From: Leptospiraceae bacterium
Lineage (GTDB): Bacteria; Spirochaetota; Leptospiria; Leptospirales; Leptospiraceae
DNA: 21,865 nt
Assembly: GCA_027485405.1 (NCBI GenBank)
Contig: JAIXRB010000068.1
Coordinates: 1-21,865 of the forward strand
Reading direction: 5' to 3'
Of the stretch, positions 14,850-21,865 are shown one piece after another (the stretch's first letter is position 1; every line of letters begins with the position of its first letter). The position numbers were made by a program, and so were the translations under genes. The notes under the pieces are model-generated. The model saw only the letters and a list, made by a program, of their open reading frames with translations. It was not told where the DNA came from and searched no databases.

Positions 14850-15070
14850 TAGTAAGTCCTAAAATGCAAGAAGTTTTGGATTTCTACAACAAAGGTTTAC
14901 AGTTGTACAAAGAACGTAAATTCAAAGAAGCCAAGGGACAATTTCAAAAAGCTCTTGAGATCGAACCAGAGGATGGCCCTTCGCAACTTTACATCGAAAG
15001 ATGTGACGATTACATCGCAGAACCTCCACCAGAAGACTGGGACGGGGTTTACAACATGAAGACGAAATAG
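14846..15070 (+). CDS. 74-residue stand-alone TPR protein
   Basis: The ATG at 14846 overlaps the acpS stop (ATGA) and a GAGGG at 14837-14841 precedes it, so this is a real gene. One tetratricopeptide repeat is clear: FYNKGLQLYKERKFKEAKGQ, continuing into FQKALEIEPEDGPSQLYIER. The protein ends with PPPEDWDGVYNMKTK. By recall, the same pairing of a final TPR with a PPPEDWDGV tail forms the C-terminus of many class III adenylate/guanylate cyclases of Leptospira and related bacteria. Here it stands alone without a cyclase domain. It has no signal peptide, so it acts in the cytoplasm, perhaps as an adaptor. The bactofilin ATG follows its stop codon directly. Confidence 0.85.
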   Translation: MIVSPKMQEVLDFYNKGLQLYKERKFKEAKGQFQKALEIEPEDGPSQLYIERCDDYIAEPPPEDWDGVYNMKTK

Positions 15071-15439
15071 ATGAACAAAAAAACAACCCAATCGTTAGTA
15101 ACAGAACATGGAGTTATCTCCACTGTTCTTGGAAAAGAAACCGCTTTTAACGGAACCTTGTCTTTTAAAAAACCATTGCAAATTTCTGGAGAATTCACGG
15201 GAGACATTGTTTCCGAAGGATTTTTAATCATAAGTGAAGGCGCCAAAGTGAAAGCAAACATCAAGGCCAGCACAGTTATTGTTGGTGGAACCATTATTGG
15301 CAATGTCACTGCAACCGTTAGGCTAGAGATGCTCACTTCAGGAAAAGTCCAGGGCAATATTCGTACTGCTAAATTGCAAATTGCCGATGGAGTCGTCTTT
15401 GATGGAAACTGTGAAATGATTAGCGGCGAAGAACCATAG
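15071..15439 (+). CDS. Bactofilin (polymer-forming cytoskeletal protein)
   Basis: Bactofilins form nucleotide-independent filaments from a right-handed beta-helix and organise cell shape, envelope growth or polar machinery. The 122-residue protein shows the repeating short-strand pattern of the family: STVLGKETAFNGTLSF, LQISGEFTGDIVSEG, LIISEGAKVKANIKASTVIVGGTIIGNV, then RLEMLTSGKVQGNI and LQIADGVVFDGNCEM. The N-terminal tail of about 15 residues is short and polar. The start ATG abuts the TAG of the TPR gene, implying coupled translation. No M23 peptidase, a common bactofilin partner, is found next to it here; instead a histidine kinase follows 2 bases later. Confidence 0.92.
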   Translation: MNKKTTQSLVTEHGVISTVLGKETAFNGTLSFKKPLQISGEFTGDIVSEGFLIISEGAKVKANIKASTVIVGGTIIGNVTATVRLEMLTSGKVQGNIRTAKLQIADGVVFDGNCEMISGEEP

Positions 15440-15441
15440 TC

Positions 15442-17238
15442 TTGGTGTGGCAATTCCACCCTTATAGTCTTCCGCTTTTCTTTTCCTCATTTTTAGCTTT
15501 TTTTCTTTTCTATTTTTTGGGTCGAAAGACCCGAATCCCACTCATCCAAAAACTCAAACTTTTTTTGTTAGGGCTTGGTATTTGGTCATTCAGTTATGGT
15601 TTGGACTTTTGTCATATTGACAATACAGCGCACTACCTTTATTTAATCGTCTTTCACTCCGGAAAAATGCTGGTCTTTATTGGGTTTGTTTTGAGTATCT
15701 TTGAACTAACGCAAAACAAACGCTTCGTGAATCAGACTTTTTGGATTCTCTTGCTATTAAGTCCAGCTTTATTGGGATTTTCTATATTACTTGATCCTTT
15801 TGCTTCTACTTTTATCGAATTCACCCATCAGATACAATTGCATGGAAAAATACAATGGGTCACTGAAACAGGCTGGCTCGCTTCACTTGTCGAAATCGGT
15901 TTGAGTTTGATTTGGCTCGGTGTTTGTTTATATCTTTTGTTTGAATTCTTTAAAAAATCAAAGAAACAAACAAGGATACAGTTAGTTTTTATAATAGTTT
16001 CTATTTTTCTTTTCCTAATTGCTTCTTCGACTCAAGATTTGGGTTGGAATGCTTTTAATGGTTTGGATCTTAGCCCTGTTTTAATCTTAGCAAATGCAAT
16101 CATTCTTTTGTTTATTGGCGGATACTATCAATTAACGAACGTAATTCCACTCGCTAGGAACACAATTGTGGATGAATTGGAAGAGCCAGTGGTGATTTTT
16201 GATGCTAAAGAAAGGGTAGTGGATTGGAATGTGGCGGCTGAAACTGTTTTGTTTCACCCGGTTTGGACCGAGTCCTTGCTTCCCTTGCCAGTATTTTTTT
16301 CAAAGTATCCTGAGATATATGAAAAAATAGCAAGCGTTACTCCTAAGAGAAATGAATTCAAATGGAATTGGAGTCCAAAGCAAGAGAAAGATGAATTTGT
16401 TCACTGGCAAATCCATTTAAAAAGAATCAAAGACCAAAATCTGGATACCATTGGTTCCATTCTTTTCTTTCGCAATATTTCAGACCAAACTCGTGCTGAG
16501 TTGGCAATGAAGGAAGCAAATCTCTCTCTCCAATCAGCAAACCAAAGCAAAGATAGGTTCTTTTCTATTTTATCACATGATTTGCGAGGACCGATGGGAG
16601 GGATTCGGATTCTGGCTCAAATTCTGGATGAAAAACTAAAAAAACAAAATTCGGAACTTACAAAAACTTCAAAAGTAATTTTGGATGCAGTGGATTCCGT
16701 ATCTTCTCTTCTGGAAGACATTTTACAATGGGCAAAGCTCCAAAAAGCAAATGATGACTTTCTCCCTATGGCGTCTTCGGTTGACTTTATAGTCAAAGAA
16801 TCAATTCAATTGCTTAGTGTTATTGCATCTGAGAAAGAAATTGAACTGATCAATGAAATTCCATCGCATGCACAGGTTTTATGTGATGAAAGAATGATTC
16901 TAACAGTCCTTCGAAATTTGATTTCCAATGCCATCAAATTCTCTTTGAAAAAAAGTCGAGTTCGGGTTTTTGCAAACGAAACATCTGAATCTTGGAACAT
17001 TGGAGTTGAGGATCAAGGCGTTGGGATGCCAGAAGAATTGCAGAAAAAACTGTTCCGAGCCGACGAGGTTATCAAATCCGTTGGAACCCAAGGGGAAAAG
17101 GGAAATGGGCTTGGATTGATACTTTGTTCAGAATTTGTAAAACTCCACAAAGGAAAGATCTCTGTACAAAGTGAGCCAGGCAAGGGCTCCATTTTCACCG
17201 TCAGCCTCCCGAAAGCACAGTCTTCCTTTCGGAATTAG
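15442..17238 (+). CDS. Membrane sensor histidine kinase
   Basis: The N-terminal about 230 residues contain roughly seven hydrophobic segments, consistent with the 7TM sensor region known from histidine kinases (HisKA_7TM type). A PAS-like segment follows (about 240-350: DELEEPVVIFDAKERVVDWN, later SILFFRNISDQTRAE). HisKA has the H-box FFSILSHDLRGPMGG with His379. The ATPase domain shows the N-box RNLISNAIKFS (491-501), G1 DQGVGMP (524-530) and G2 GNGLGL (554-559), so it should be active. The start is uncertain: TTG at 15442 or GTG at 15445, both within 6 bases of the bactofilin stop; residue numbers use the TTG. No response regulator is adjacent, so it is an orphan kinase in this window. Its ligand is unknown. 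Confidence 0.92.
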   Translation: MVWQFHPYSLPLFFSSFLAFFLFYFLGRKTRIPLIQKLKLFLLGLGIWSFSYGLDFCHIDNTAHYLYLIVFHSGKMLVFIGFVLSIFELTQNKRFVNQTFWILLLLSPALLGFSILLDPFASTFIEFTHQIQLHGKIQWVTETGWLASLVEIGLSLIWLGVCLYLLFEFFKKSKKQTRIQLVFIIVSIFLFLIASSTQDLGWNAFNGLDLSPVLILANAIILLFIGGYYQLTNVIPLARNTIVDELEEPVVIFDAKERVVDWNVAAETVLFHPVWTESLLPLPVFFSKYPEIYEKIASVTPKRNEFKWNWSPKQEKDEFVHWQIHLKRIKDQNLDTIGSILFFRNISDQTRAELAMKEANLSLQSANQSKDRFFSILSHDLRGPMGGIRILAQILDEKLKKQNSELTKTSKVILDAVDSVSSLLEDILQWAKLQKANDDFLPMASSVDFIVKESIQLLSVIASEKEIELINEIPSHAQVLCDERMILTVLRNLISNAIKFSLKKSRVRVFANETSESWNIGVEDQGVGMPEELQKKLFRADEVIKSVGTQGEKGNGLGLILCSEFVKLHKGKISVQSEPGKGSIFTVSLPKAQSSFRN

Positions 17239-17251
17239 GGTGCAAGCAATC

Positions 17252-17257
17252 TTGACA
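17252..17257 (+). promoter_or_regulatory. Possible -35 box ahead of the ribosomal cluster
   Basis: A perfect TTGACA lies in the 70-base gap before the DUF4321 gene, where a promoter for the rpsB cluster would be expected, but no good -10 hexamer lies 16-18 bases downstream. Low-confidence call. Confidence 0.25.
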
Positions 17258-17264
17258 ATCCACC

Positions 17265-17287
17265 TTGGGTCAGAAAACCTGACACAA
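17265..17287. repeat. Inverted repeat between the kinase and DUF4321 genes
   Basis: TTGGGTCAG (17265-17273) and CTGACACAA (17279-17287) are reverse complements with one mismatch around a 5-base spacer. No T-run follows, so it is not a standard terminator. An operator or mRNA-leader hairpin for the ribosomal cluster is possible. Confidence 0.4.
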
Positions 17288-17308
17288 AGCTCCAGATAGG
17301 GTCGTGCC

Positions 17309-17542
17309 ATGAACAAATCACAAGCGGGAAACCTACTGTTGGTTTTGTTTTTGGGACTTTTGGCAGGTGCAGTCGCCGGGGTTGTCTTTGATAGACTTCT
17401 GGGTTCTGTGCTTCTGTCTAAGTTTCTTCTCAAAGAACCTCTCTCCCTAGAGCTTTATATAATTAAAGTCGAGATCCAGCTCACCCCTGCAAGCCTTATC
17501 GGTTTTGTAGTCTCTGGGTATCTCGCACTAAAAAAGGGGTAG
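17309..17542 (+). CDS. Small membrane protein, DUF4321 family
   Basis: A 77-residue protein with two hydrophobic segments: residues about 8-30 (LLLVLFLGLLAGAVAGVVF) and about 58-74 (LTPASLIGFVVSGYLAL). The layout, with glycines in the first helix, a short loop ending in a strand-like EIQLTP and a final helix closed by KKG, matches small membrane proteins annotated as DUF4321. Its function is unknown. It ends 3 bases before the rpsB start, so it is probably the first gene of that transcription unit or read through into it. The family identification is from recall of the pattern; the gene itself is well supported by its spacing. Confidence 0.75.
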   Translation: MNKSQAGNLLLVLFLGLLAGAVAGVVFDRLLGSVLLSKFLLKEPLSLELYIIKVEIQLTPASLIGFVVSGYLALKKG

Positions 17543-17545
17543 TAT

Positions 17546-18448
17546 ATGTCAGTAATTTCCATGAAGAGCTTGCTTGAAGCAGGAGTACACTTCGGTCACC
17601 AAACGCGTCGATGGAATCCAAAAATGAGTCCGTATGTTTATACAGCTCGAAACGGTATCCACATCATCGATTTGCAAAAAACAGTCCAAAAGACGAAAGA
17701 AGCTTACGATGGGCTAAAAAAACTAACAAGCCAAGGTAAGAAAGTTCTATTTGTGGGAACTAAAAAGCAGGCTAGAGGAGCAATCGAAAGAGCCGCCCAA
17801 GCATGCAGTATGTATTATGTTTCCAATCGTTGGTTAGGTGGTCTTTTGACTAACTGGAACACTGTAAAGAAGTCCATTGCTCGCCTAAAAAGGTTGGAGC
17901 AAATGGAAGAGAACAATTCATTCGAAGGTGAAGCTAAAACTAAAAAAGAGGCTTTGGCTTTGAAAAGAGAATTGGAAAAGCTCCGCCAAACCTTAGGCGG
18001 AATCAAGGATATGGCAAGTATCCCTGAAATTCTTTTTGTGATTGATCCTAAAAAAGAAGAAATTGCCGTAAAGGAAGCTAAGAAGCTCGGTCTCAAAGTA
18101 TTTGCAGTCATCGACACAAATTGCGATCCAGAACCAATTGATTTTCCAATTCCTGGAAACGACGATGCCATTCGAGCTATTTCCCTCTTCCTAGATACTA
18201 TGGCTAACGCCGTTTTAGAAGGAACAGGCGGCGAAGTTATCCAAACTAATTTTACAGAAGACATGGATGCAGATCAACTCGCCCTTGAATACCAAGGTGA
18301 ATATGATGAATCTGGAAAGTTCATCATGGATGAAGAATTGCCTCCTGTTAGCAGAGATATTCCAGTAGATAAAGAAGCTATCATTGCAACTACAGACGTT
18401 GTTGTTGCAACGGCGGAAACTAAAACCGAGGAAGCAAATGGCAATTAG
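17546..18448 (+). CDS. rpsB: 30S ribosomal protein S2
   Basis: S2 binds the head-body junction of the small ribosomal subunit and is needed for S1 recruitment. The N-terminus SMKSLLEAGVHFGHQTRRWNPKM, the segments GIHIIDLQKT, NRWLGGLLTNW and GGIKDMASIPEILFVID, and IDTNCDPEPIDFPIPGNDDAIRAI are all diagnostic. At 300 residues it is longer than the usual 230-260: about 65 extra C-terminal residues after the conserved core are acidic and low in structure (for example EDMDADQLALEYQGEYDESG). The tsf gene starts 11 nt before the stop codon. Autoregulation by S2 is known in Escherichia coli but no site is recognisable here. Confidence 0.97.
   Translation: MSVISMKSLLEAGVHFGHQTRRWNPKMSPYVYTARNGIHIIDLQKTVQKTKEAYDGLKKLTSQGKKVLFVGTKKQARGAIERAAQACSMYYVSNRWLGGLLTNWNTVKKSIARLKRLEQMEENNSFEGEAKTKKEALALKRELEKLRQTLGGIKDMASIPEILFVIDPKKEEIAVKEAKKLGLKVFAVIDTNCDPEPIDFPIPGNDDAIRAISLFLDTMANAVLEGTGGEVIQTNFTEDMDADQLALEYQGEYDESGKFIMDEELPPVSRDIPVDKEAIIATTDVVVATAETKTEEANGN
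18428..18434 (+). promoter_or_regulatory. Ribosome binding site for tsf inside rpsB
   Basis: GAGGAAG lies just before the ATG at 18438, within the last codons of rpsB. It decides the tsf start at 18438 over an upstream in-frame ATG at 18384 that would add 18 residues unlike the family. Confidence 0.65.
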
Positions 18449-19034
18449 TACTGAACTAATAAAAGATCTGCGCGAAAGAACCGGCGCAGGTATGATGGAC
18501 TGTAAAAGAGCCCTTGAAGAATTCAATGGCGACATGGAAAAATCAGTAAACTCTCTCCGAGAGAAAGGCTTAGCGAAAGCGGCAAAAAGAGCGGGTAGAG
18601 AAACGGGAGAAGGTAAGATAATTTCCTATCTTCACGGTAACGGCAAAACAGGTGTTATACTCGAACTGAACTGTGAGACTGATTTTGTGGCAAACAATGC
18701 TGACTTTGAAGCTCTAGGCAAAGAAATTGCCCTTCAAATCACAGCTATGAGTCCCATTTTTGTGACCGAAGAAGGAATCTCCAAAGAAGAGATCGAGAAC
18801 GAAGAGAGAATCCAAAAAGCTCTTTTAGAAAAAGAAGGCAAGAAGCCTGAACAAATCGAAAAAATCCTTCCTGGGAAAATGAAGAAATACTTCAGCGAAA
18901 TCTGTTTGGTGCACCAAGCTTACTTCAAAGATGAGACAAAAACGATCAATGACCTTTTACAAGAGGCAATTGCTAAGTTTGGAGAGAATATCACGGTTCG
19001 CAGGTTTTCTAGGTACCAGGTAGGTGGCCAGTAA
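18438..19034 (+). CDS. tsf: Elongation factor Ts, short form
   Basis: EF-Ts exchanges GDP for GTP on EF-Tu. The start at 18438 gives MAISTELIKDLRERTGAGMM, followed by DCKRALEEFNGDMEKSV, the UBA-like N-terminal domain. The exchange core LNCETDFVANNADF is present with the conserved TDFVA. The protein is 198 residues long against about 283 in Escherichia coli, keeping one core subdomain plus the C-terminal segment (CLVHQAYFKD followed by INDLLQEAIAKFGENITVRRF), like the short EF-Ts of Thermus. It overlaps rpsB by 11 nt and pyrH by 11 nt. The shortness is a property of the lineage rather than a truncation, since both ends of the family are intact. Confidence 0.96.
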   Translation: MAISTELIKDLRERTGAGMMDCKRALEEFNGDMEKSVNSLREKGLAKAAKRAGRETGEGKIISYLHGNGKTGVILELNCETDFVANNADFEALGKEIALQITAMSPIFVTEEGISKEEIENEERIQKALLEKEGKKPEQIEKILPGKMKKYFSEICLVHQAYFKDETKTINDLLQEAIAKFGENITVRRFSRYQVGGQ

Positions 19035-19770
19035 CTCTAAATACAAAAGAGTACTGATCAAACTCTCTGGTGAGGCTCTCGCTGGAGAGGGGGAACTCGG
19101 CATTGATACGAACAAAACTTTTTCGTTAGCCGGGCAGATCAAAGAAGTCCAAGAAACTGGCGTCCAAGTAGCTCTTGTTGTCGGCGGTGGAAACATGATC
19201 CGCGGAGAAACTCTAGCTAAGTCTGGCATGGACAGAGCTACCGCAGATTACATGGGGATGCTAGGCACAATTATGAACGCCTTGGCACTGCAAGACGCTT
19301 GTGAAAAGCAAGGATTGTTCACTAGAGTCTTATCCGCAATTGAAATGAAATCAATAGCCGAGCCCTATATTCGGAGACGTGCCGTAAGGCATCTCGAGAA
19401 AGGTAGAGTGATTATCTTTGCTGGCGGAACAGGAAATCCATATTTTACAACGGATACAACTGCTTCCTTGCGAGCAGTAGAAGTCGGTTGCGAGGTTATT
19501 CTTAAAGCGACCAAAGTGGATGGGGTATACACCGCTGATCCAAAAAAAGATCCAACTGCCAATCGTTACCTAAAAGTCTCTTTCATGGAATCGATCAAAC
19601 GCAGGTTAAAGGTTATGGATTCAACTGCGCTCAGCCTTTGCATGGACAACAATATGCCTATTATTGTATTTGATATTTTTAAATCTGGAAATCTTAAGGC
19701 ACTGATTGCCGGAGAAGATATTGGAACACTTATTTCAAATGCAGAGGAAGTGATTGAAGATGGTAGATGA
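19024..19770 (+). CDS. pyrH: UMP kinase
   Basis: PyrH phosphorylates UMP to UDP, the committed step to UTP, CTP and UDP-sugars; the bacterial enzyme is a hexamer of the amino-acid-kinase fold. Recognised motifs: YKRVLIKLSGEALAG at the N-terminus, VVGGGNMIRG, DYMGMLGTIMNALALQDA, FAGGTGNPYFTTDTTASLRA and KATKVDGVYTADPKKDP. Length 248 is normal. The start codon is GTG at 19024, which overlaps the tsf stop by 11 nt; it gives the typical MA-N-YKR beginning, and only a weak AGG precedes it. It sits between tsf and frr as in most bacteria. Confidence 0.97.
   Translation: MASNSKYKRVLIKLSGEALAGEGELGIDTNKTFSLAGQIKEVQETGVQVALVVGGGNMIRGETLAKSGMDRATADYMGMLGTIMNALALQDACEKQGLFTRVLSAIEMKSIAEPYIRRRAVRHLEKGRVIIFAGGTGNPYFTTDTTASLRAVEVGCEVILKATKVDGVYTADPKKDPTANRYLKVSFMESIKRRLKVMDSTALSLCMDNNMPIIVFDIFKSGNLKALIAGEDIGTLISNAEEVIEDGR
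19744..19750 (+). promoter_or_regulatory. Ribosome binding site for frr inside pyrH
   Basis: GAGGAAG lies 9 bases before the ATG at 19760, inside the pyrH coding sequence. It supports 19760 rather than the in-frame TTG at 19754 as the frr start. The same heptamer precedes tsf. Confidence 0.65.
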
Positions 19771-20311
19771 AGTAATCAAAGCTATGCAAACGAAAATGGA
19801 TAAAACAATTGAAGCTCTGAAGAAAGACTTTATTGGAATTCGCACGGGCAAGGCAAATCCATTGATGGTAGAAGATGTAAAAGTGGACTACTATGGCACT
19901 TCGACACCTCTGAATCAGCTTGGTAAGATCGCCGCCCCTGAACCTCGAATGCTCGTGATCACTCCTTTCGATAAATCAGCATTGAAAGATATAGAAAAAG
20001 GCATTCTTGCCTCTGGTTTAGGACTGACTCCCACCAATGATGGCTCTAACATTCGTATTAACATTCCTGAGCTTACCGGAGAGAGAAGGAAAGAATTAGC
20101 CAAGGTTGTCAAAAGCAAAGCCGAGGACAAAAAGGTTGCCATTCGCAATATACGACGAGATGCCAATGATGAGCTTAAAAAAGATCCAATCAAAGTTTCT
20201 CAAGATGAACAAAAAGCATACCAAGACAAAATCCAAAAACTAACGGATTCTTACATTGCTAAGATTGTTGAGCTAGAGAAAGAGAAAGAAAAAGAAATCA
20301 CGACTCTTTAA
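19760..20311 (+). CDS. frr: Ribosome recycling factor
   Basis: RRF, with EF-G, splits the post-termination ribosome. The 183-residue protein aligns along its whole length with the family: KMDKTIEALKKDFIGIRTGKA near the N-terminus, VDYYGTSTPLNQLG, the segment ITPFDKSALKDIEKGI, IRINIPELTGERRKEL and VAIRNIRRDANDELKK, with a final IAKIVELEKEKEKEI helix. Starting at 19760 it overlaps pyrH by 11 nt, the third such overlap in a row. A 21-base gap separates it from uppS. Nothing unusual in the key residues. Confidence 0.97.
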   Translation: MVDEVIKAMQTKMDKTIEALKKDFIGIRTGKANPLMVEDVKVDYYGTSTPLNQLGKIAAPEPRMLVITPFDKSALKDIEKGILASGLGLTPTNDGSNIRINIPELTGERRKELAKVVKSKAEDKKVAIRNIRRDANDELKKDPIKVSQDEQKAYQDKIQKLTDSYIAKIVELEKEKEKEITTL

Positions 20312-20332
20312 ATTCTCTAAGTTTAATTCAAG

Positions 20333-21046
20333 ATGAAATTCAAAACAATCCCAAAGCACGTTGCTGTCATCATGGACGGAAACGGACGATGGGCTACAAG
20401 TCGAGGCTTGAAACGGAGTGAAGGTCACCGAGCGGGTGCTAATTCAGTTGATCGACTTTTAGACATTGCTCTCGAACACAAAATTGAAGCCGTTTCTTTG
20501 TATGCCTTTTCGACTGAAAACTGGAAACGACCAGTCACCGAAGTCCGCGCCATATTCAATTTATTGATAGAATTCATTGATACTCGACTAGATGAAATGC
20601 AAGAAAAAGGAATTCGTATCGTTCATTCTGGAAGCCAACAACGGCTCAAAAACGACGTAATCCGCAAGATAGAATTTGCCGCCCAAGCTACAAAAAAGAA
20701 TAAAAAGCTGATTGCGAACTTCTGCCTGAACTATGGTTCAAAAGAAGAAATTTTATCTGGTGTATCTAGGCTTTTAGCCGCAAGAAAATTAGCGAAACAA
20801 GCTTTGGACAAGCCGATTCGAGAGTCCGAATTTGAAAAATATTTGTATACATATCCTCTTCCTGCAGTAGATTTATTGATCAGGACAGCGGGAGAGCAAA
20901 GAATATCCAACTTTCTGCTTTGGCAAATTGCTTATGCAGAACTTTACTTTACGGATACTCTTTGGCCTGATTTTGGAAAGGAAGCCTTTGAGTCCTCTCT
21001 TCTTTTCTTCGAGTCCAGAAAACGTAAATTTGGCGGATTGTCATGA
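20333..21046 (+). CDS. uppS: Undecaprenyl diphosphate synthase (cis-prenyltransferase)
   Basis: UppS adds isopentenyl units to farnesyl diphosphate to make the C55 lipid carrier for peptidoglycan and other envelope polymers. Signatures: HVAVIMDGNGRWA (9-21) with catalytic Asp15, GHRAG from residue 31, LYAFSTENWKRP, and near the C-terminus DLLIRTAGEQRISNFLLWQ followed by AYAELYFTDTLWPDF. The RTAGEQ variant (often RTSGEQ or RTGGEH) is within family variation. Length 237 is normal. The stop codon overlaps the cdsA start as ATGA, so the two lipid genes are coupled. Confidence 0.97.
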   Translation: MKFKTIPKHVAVIMDGNGRWATSRGLKRSEGHRAGANSVDRLLDIALEHKIEAVSLYAFSTENWKRPVTEVRAIFNLLIEFIDTRLDEMQEKGIRIVHSGSQQRLKNDVIRKIEFAAQATKKNKKLIANFCLNYGSKEEILSGVSRLLAARKLAKQALDKPIRESEFEKYLYTYPLPAVDLLIRTAGEQRISNFLLWQIAYAELYFTDTLWPDFGKEAFESSLLFFESRKRKFGGLS

Positions 21047-21865
21047 ACGAAACAACTCTTAGACTTTTGTCAGCAATAGGTTTGGTCGCGACTTATTTGT
21101 TTATCATTTTTCATTCGGGCTGGTTCTATATTGAACTCTTCCTCGTTGCAGTCCTCGCAACCTACCAAGGACTTAAAGAACTCTATGCCTTTTGCACTCG
21201 CGAAGACTCGAAACCTTTCTTTATGACGGGATTTCTTTTTTCGACTTTAATTCTCTTTGTCTTTTACTTACAATTCTTAGGTTTACAATCTAAAGTGACT
21301 CCTCCGGCGGAAATTAGTTTACTTTCCACGAAATTGAGAGAGAGTTTTCACCCAATTCCTGTTATTCTTATCTTTTTCTCAATTACGGTTTGGGTATTAC
21401 AAATTTTAAAAAGACCCTTGGATGGAGCTTTGTTTTCTGCCTCCGCTACTCTGTTTGGTGGACTATACCTCGCAATACCTCTGGGTATTTTTTTCTTACT
21501 CTTGGCTGAACCTGGCTTTGGCATCTATTTTATTTTTTATGTAAGTACTGTTACTTTCATGAGTGATGCGGGTGCCTATTTTGGAGGCAGGTGGTTTGGA
21601 AAACACAGCGCGGGACTCAAAATTTCTCCCAAAAAAACCTGGGAAGGTTATATAATTGGAAACATCACAGCAATCCTGAGTGTATTTCTTCTCAACTATC
21701 TTTGGTTGCAATATGCTGGGGTAACCAGTTTGCCATTCAATACAGTTGAATGCGTCATTTTCACTTTTTTCCTCTCTATCATTTCCGTTATGGGTGACCT
21801 TGCAGAATCAGCAATGAAACGAGACGCAAAAATCAAAGATTCTTCTGGGTTGATCCCCGGTCATG
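21043..21865 (+). CDS. cdsA: Phosphatidate cytidylyltransferase, 3' end missing
   Basis: CdsA makes CDP-diacylglycerol from phosphatidate and CTP, the branch point of phospholipid synthesis, in the inner membrane. The ATG at 21043 overlaps the uppS stop and the frame stays open for 274 codons to the window end. Several hydrophobic helices are visible. Family features include SDAGAYFGGRWFGKH, then ISPKKTWEG, and MGDLAESAMKRDAKIKD; the signature S-x-M-K-R-x4-K-D-x-S-x2-I-P-G-H runs from residue 256 to the last full codon. Only a few residues (the final helix region) should be missing, because the signature sits near the C-terminus of the family. Confidence 0.95.
   Translation, partial: MNETTLRLLSAIGLVATYLFIIFHSGWFYIELFLVAVLATYQGLKELYAFCTREDSKPFFMTGFLFSTLILFVFYLQFLGLQSKVTPPAEISLLSTKLRESFHPIPVILIFFSITVWVLQILKRPLDGALFSASATLFGGLYLAIPLGIFFLLLAEPGFGIYFIFYVSTVTFMSDAGAYFGGRWFGKHSAGLKISPKKTWEGYIIGNITAILSVFLLNYLWLQYAGVTSLPFNTVECVIFTFFLSIISVMGDLAESAMKRDAKIKDSSGLIPGH

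Noticed and set aside
15049..15459. 136-codon minus-strand frame over bactofilin
   Set aside because: Antisense of a clear bactofilin; its repetitive pattern only mirrors the beta-helix repeats.
17815..18264. 149-codon minus-strand frame inside rpsB
   Set aside because: Lies entirely opposite the well-conserved S2 coding sequence; no recognisable domain.
1..21865. CRISPR arrays, insertion sequences, prophage, toxin-antitoxin or defence genes
   Set aside because: No direct-repeat arrays, transposases, integrases or recognisable defence domains were seen on either strand.

Overview
The window is a continuous stretch of ordinary, densely packed bacterial chromosome, moderately AT-rich, with no CRISPR array, tRNA, rRNA, insertion sequence or phage gene that I can see. 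The gene content points to a spirochaete of the Leptospira group: a FlaA-type flagellar sheath protein, an OmpL47-type repeat protein, a bactofilin, a stand-alone CheX, a short (198-residue) EF-Ts and several exported proteins that I recognise only as Leptospira-like. The genus call is an inference from these protein families, not from a marker gene.

Layout. 1-2631: the 3' part of an apolipoprotein N-acyltransferase gene (lnt, cut by the left edge), overlapped by a 506-residue membrane-anchored protein of unknown function. 2650-3823, minus strand: an acidic 154-residue unknown and a FlaA-family protein. 3887-6683, plus strand: an OmpL47-type repeat protein, two tandem hairpins, a ComF-family phosphoribosyltransferase, a STAS anti-sigma-antagonist-like protein and RdgB. 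6728-8362, minus: an ABC-F ATPase of the YbiT type. 8414-11958, plus: an envelope trio (beta-propeller/OmpA-C protein, single-pass coiled-coil protein, exported TPR protein). 11955-13636, minus: a membrane-anchored SurA/PpiD-like protein translationally coupled to CheX. 13723-17238, plus: a membrane-anchored unknown, acpS, a 74-residue TPR protein, a bactofilin and a membrane histidine kinase, almost without spacing. 17309-21865, plus: DUF4321 protein, rpsB, tsf, pyrH, frr, uppS and cdsA (cut by the right edge), the classic translation / UMP kinase / ribosome recycling / undecaprenyl-PP / CDP-diacylglycerol cluster.

How the genes work together. The right end links translation (S2, EF-Ts, ribosome recycling factor) to nucleotide and envelope lipid supply (PyrH, UppS, CdsA). 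The middle is rich in envelope and motility components. No gap between genes exceeds about 90 bases, so there is no large unexplained non-coding region. I found no convincing new defence or mobile system. The best leads are the PorE-like domain order of the OmpA-family protein next to a TPR gene, a strong terminator-like hairpin that contains the comF start codon, three successive 11-nt gene overlaps in rpsB-tsf-pyrH-frr, a free-standing cyclase-tail TPR module beside acpS and bactofilin, and the cheX/SurA-like coupling.
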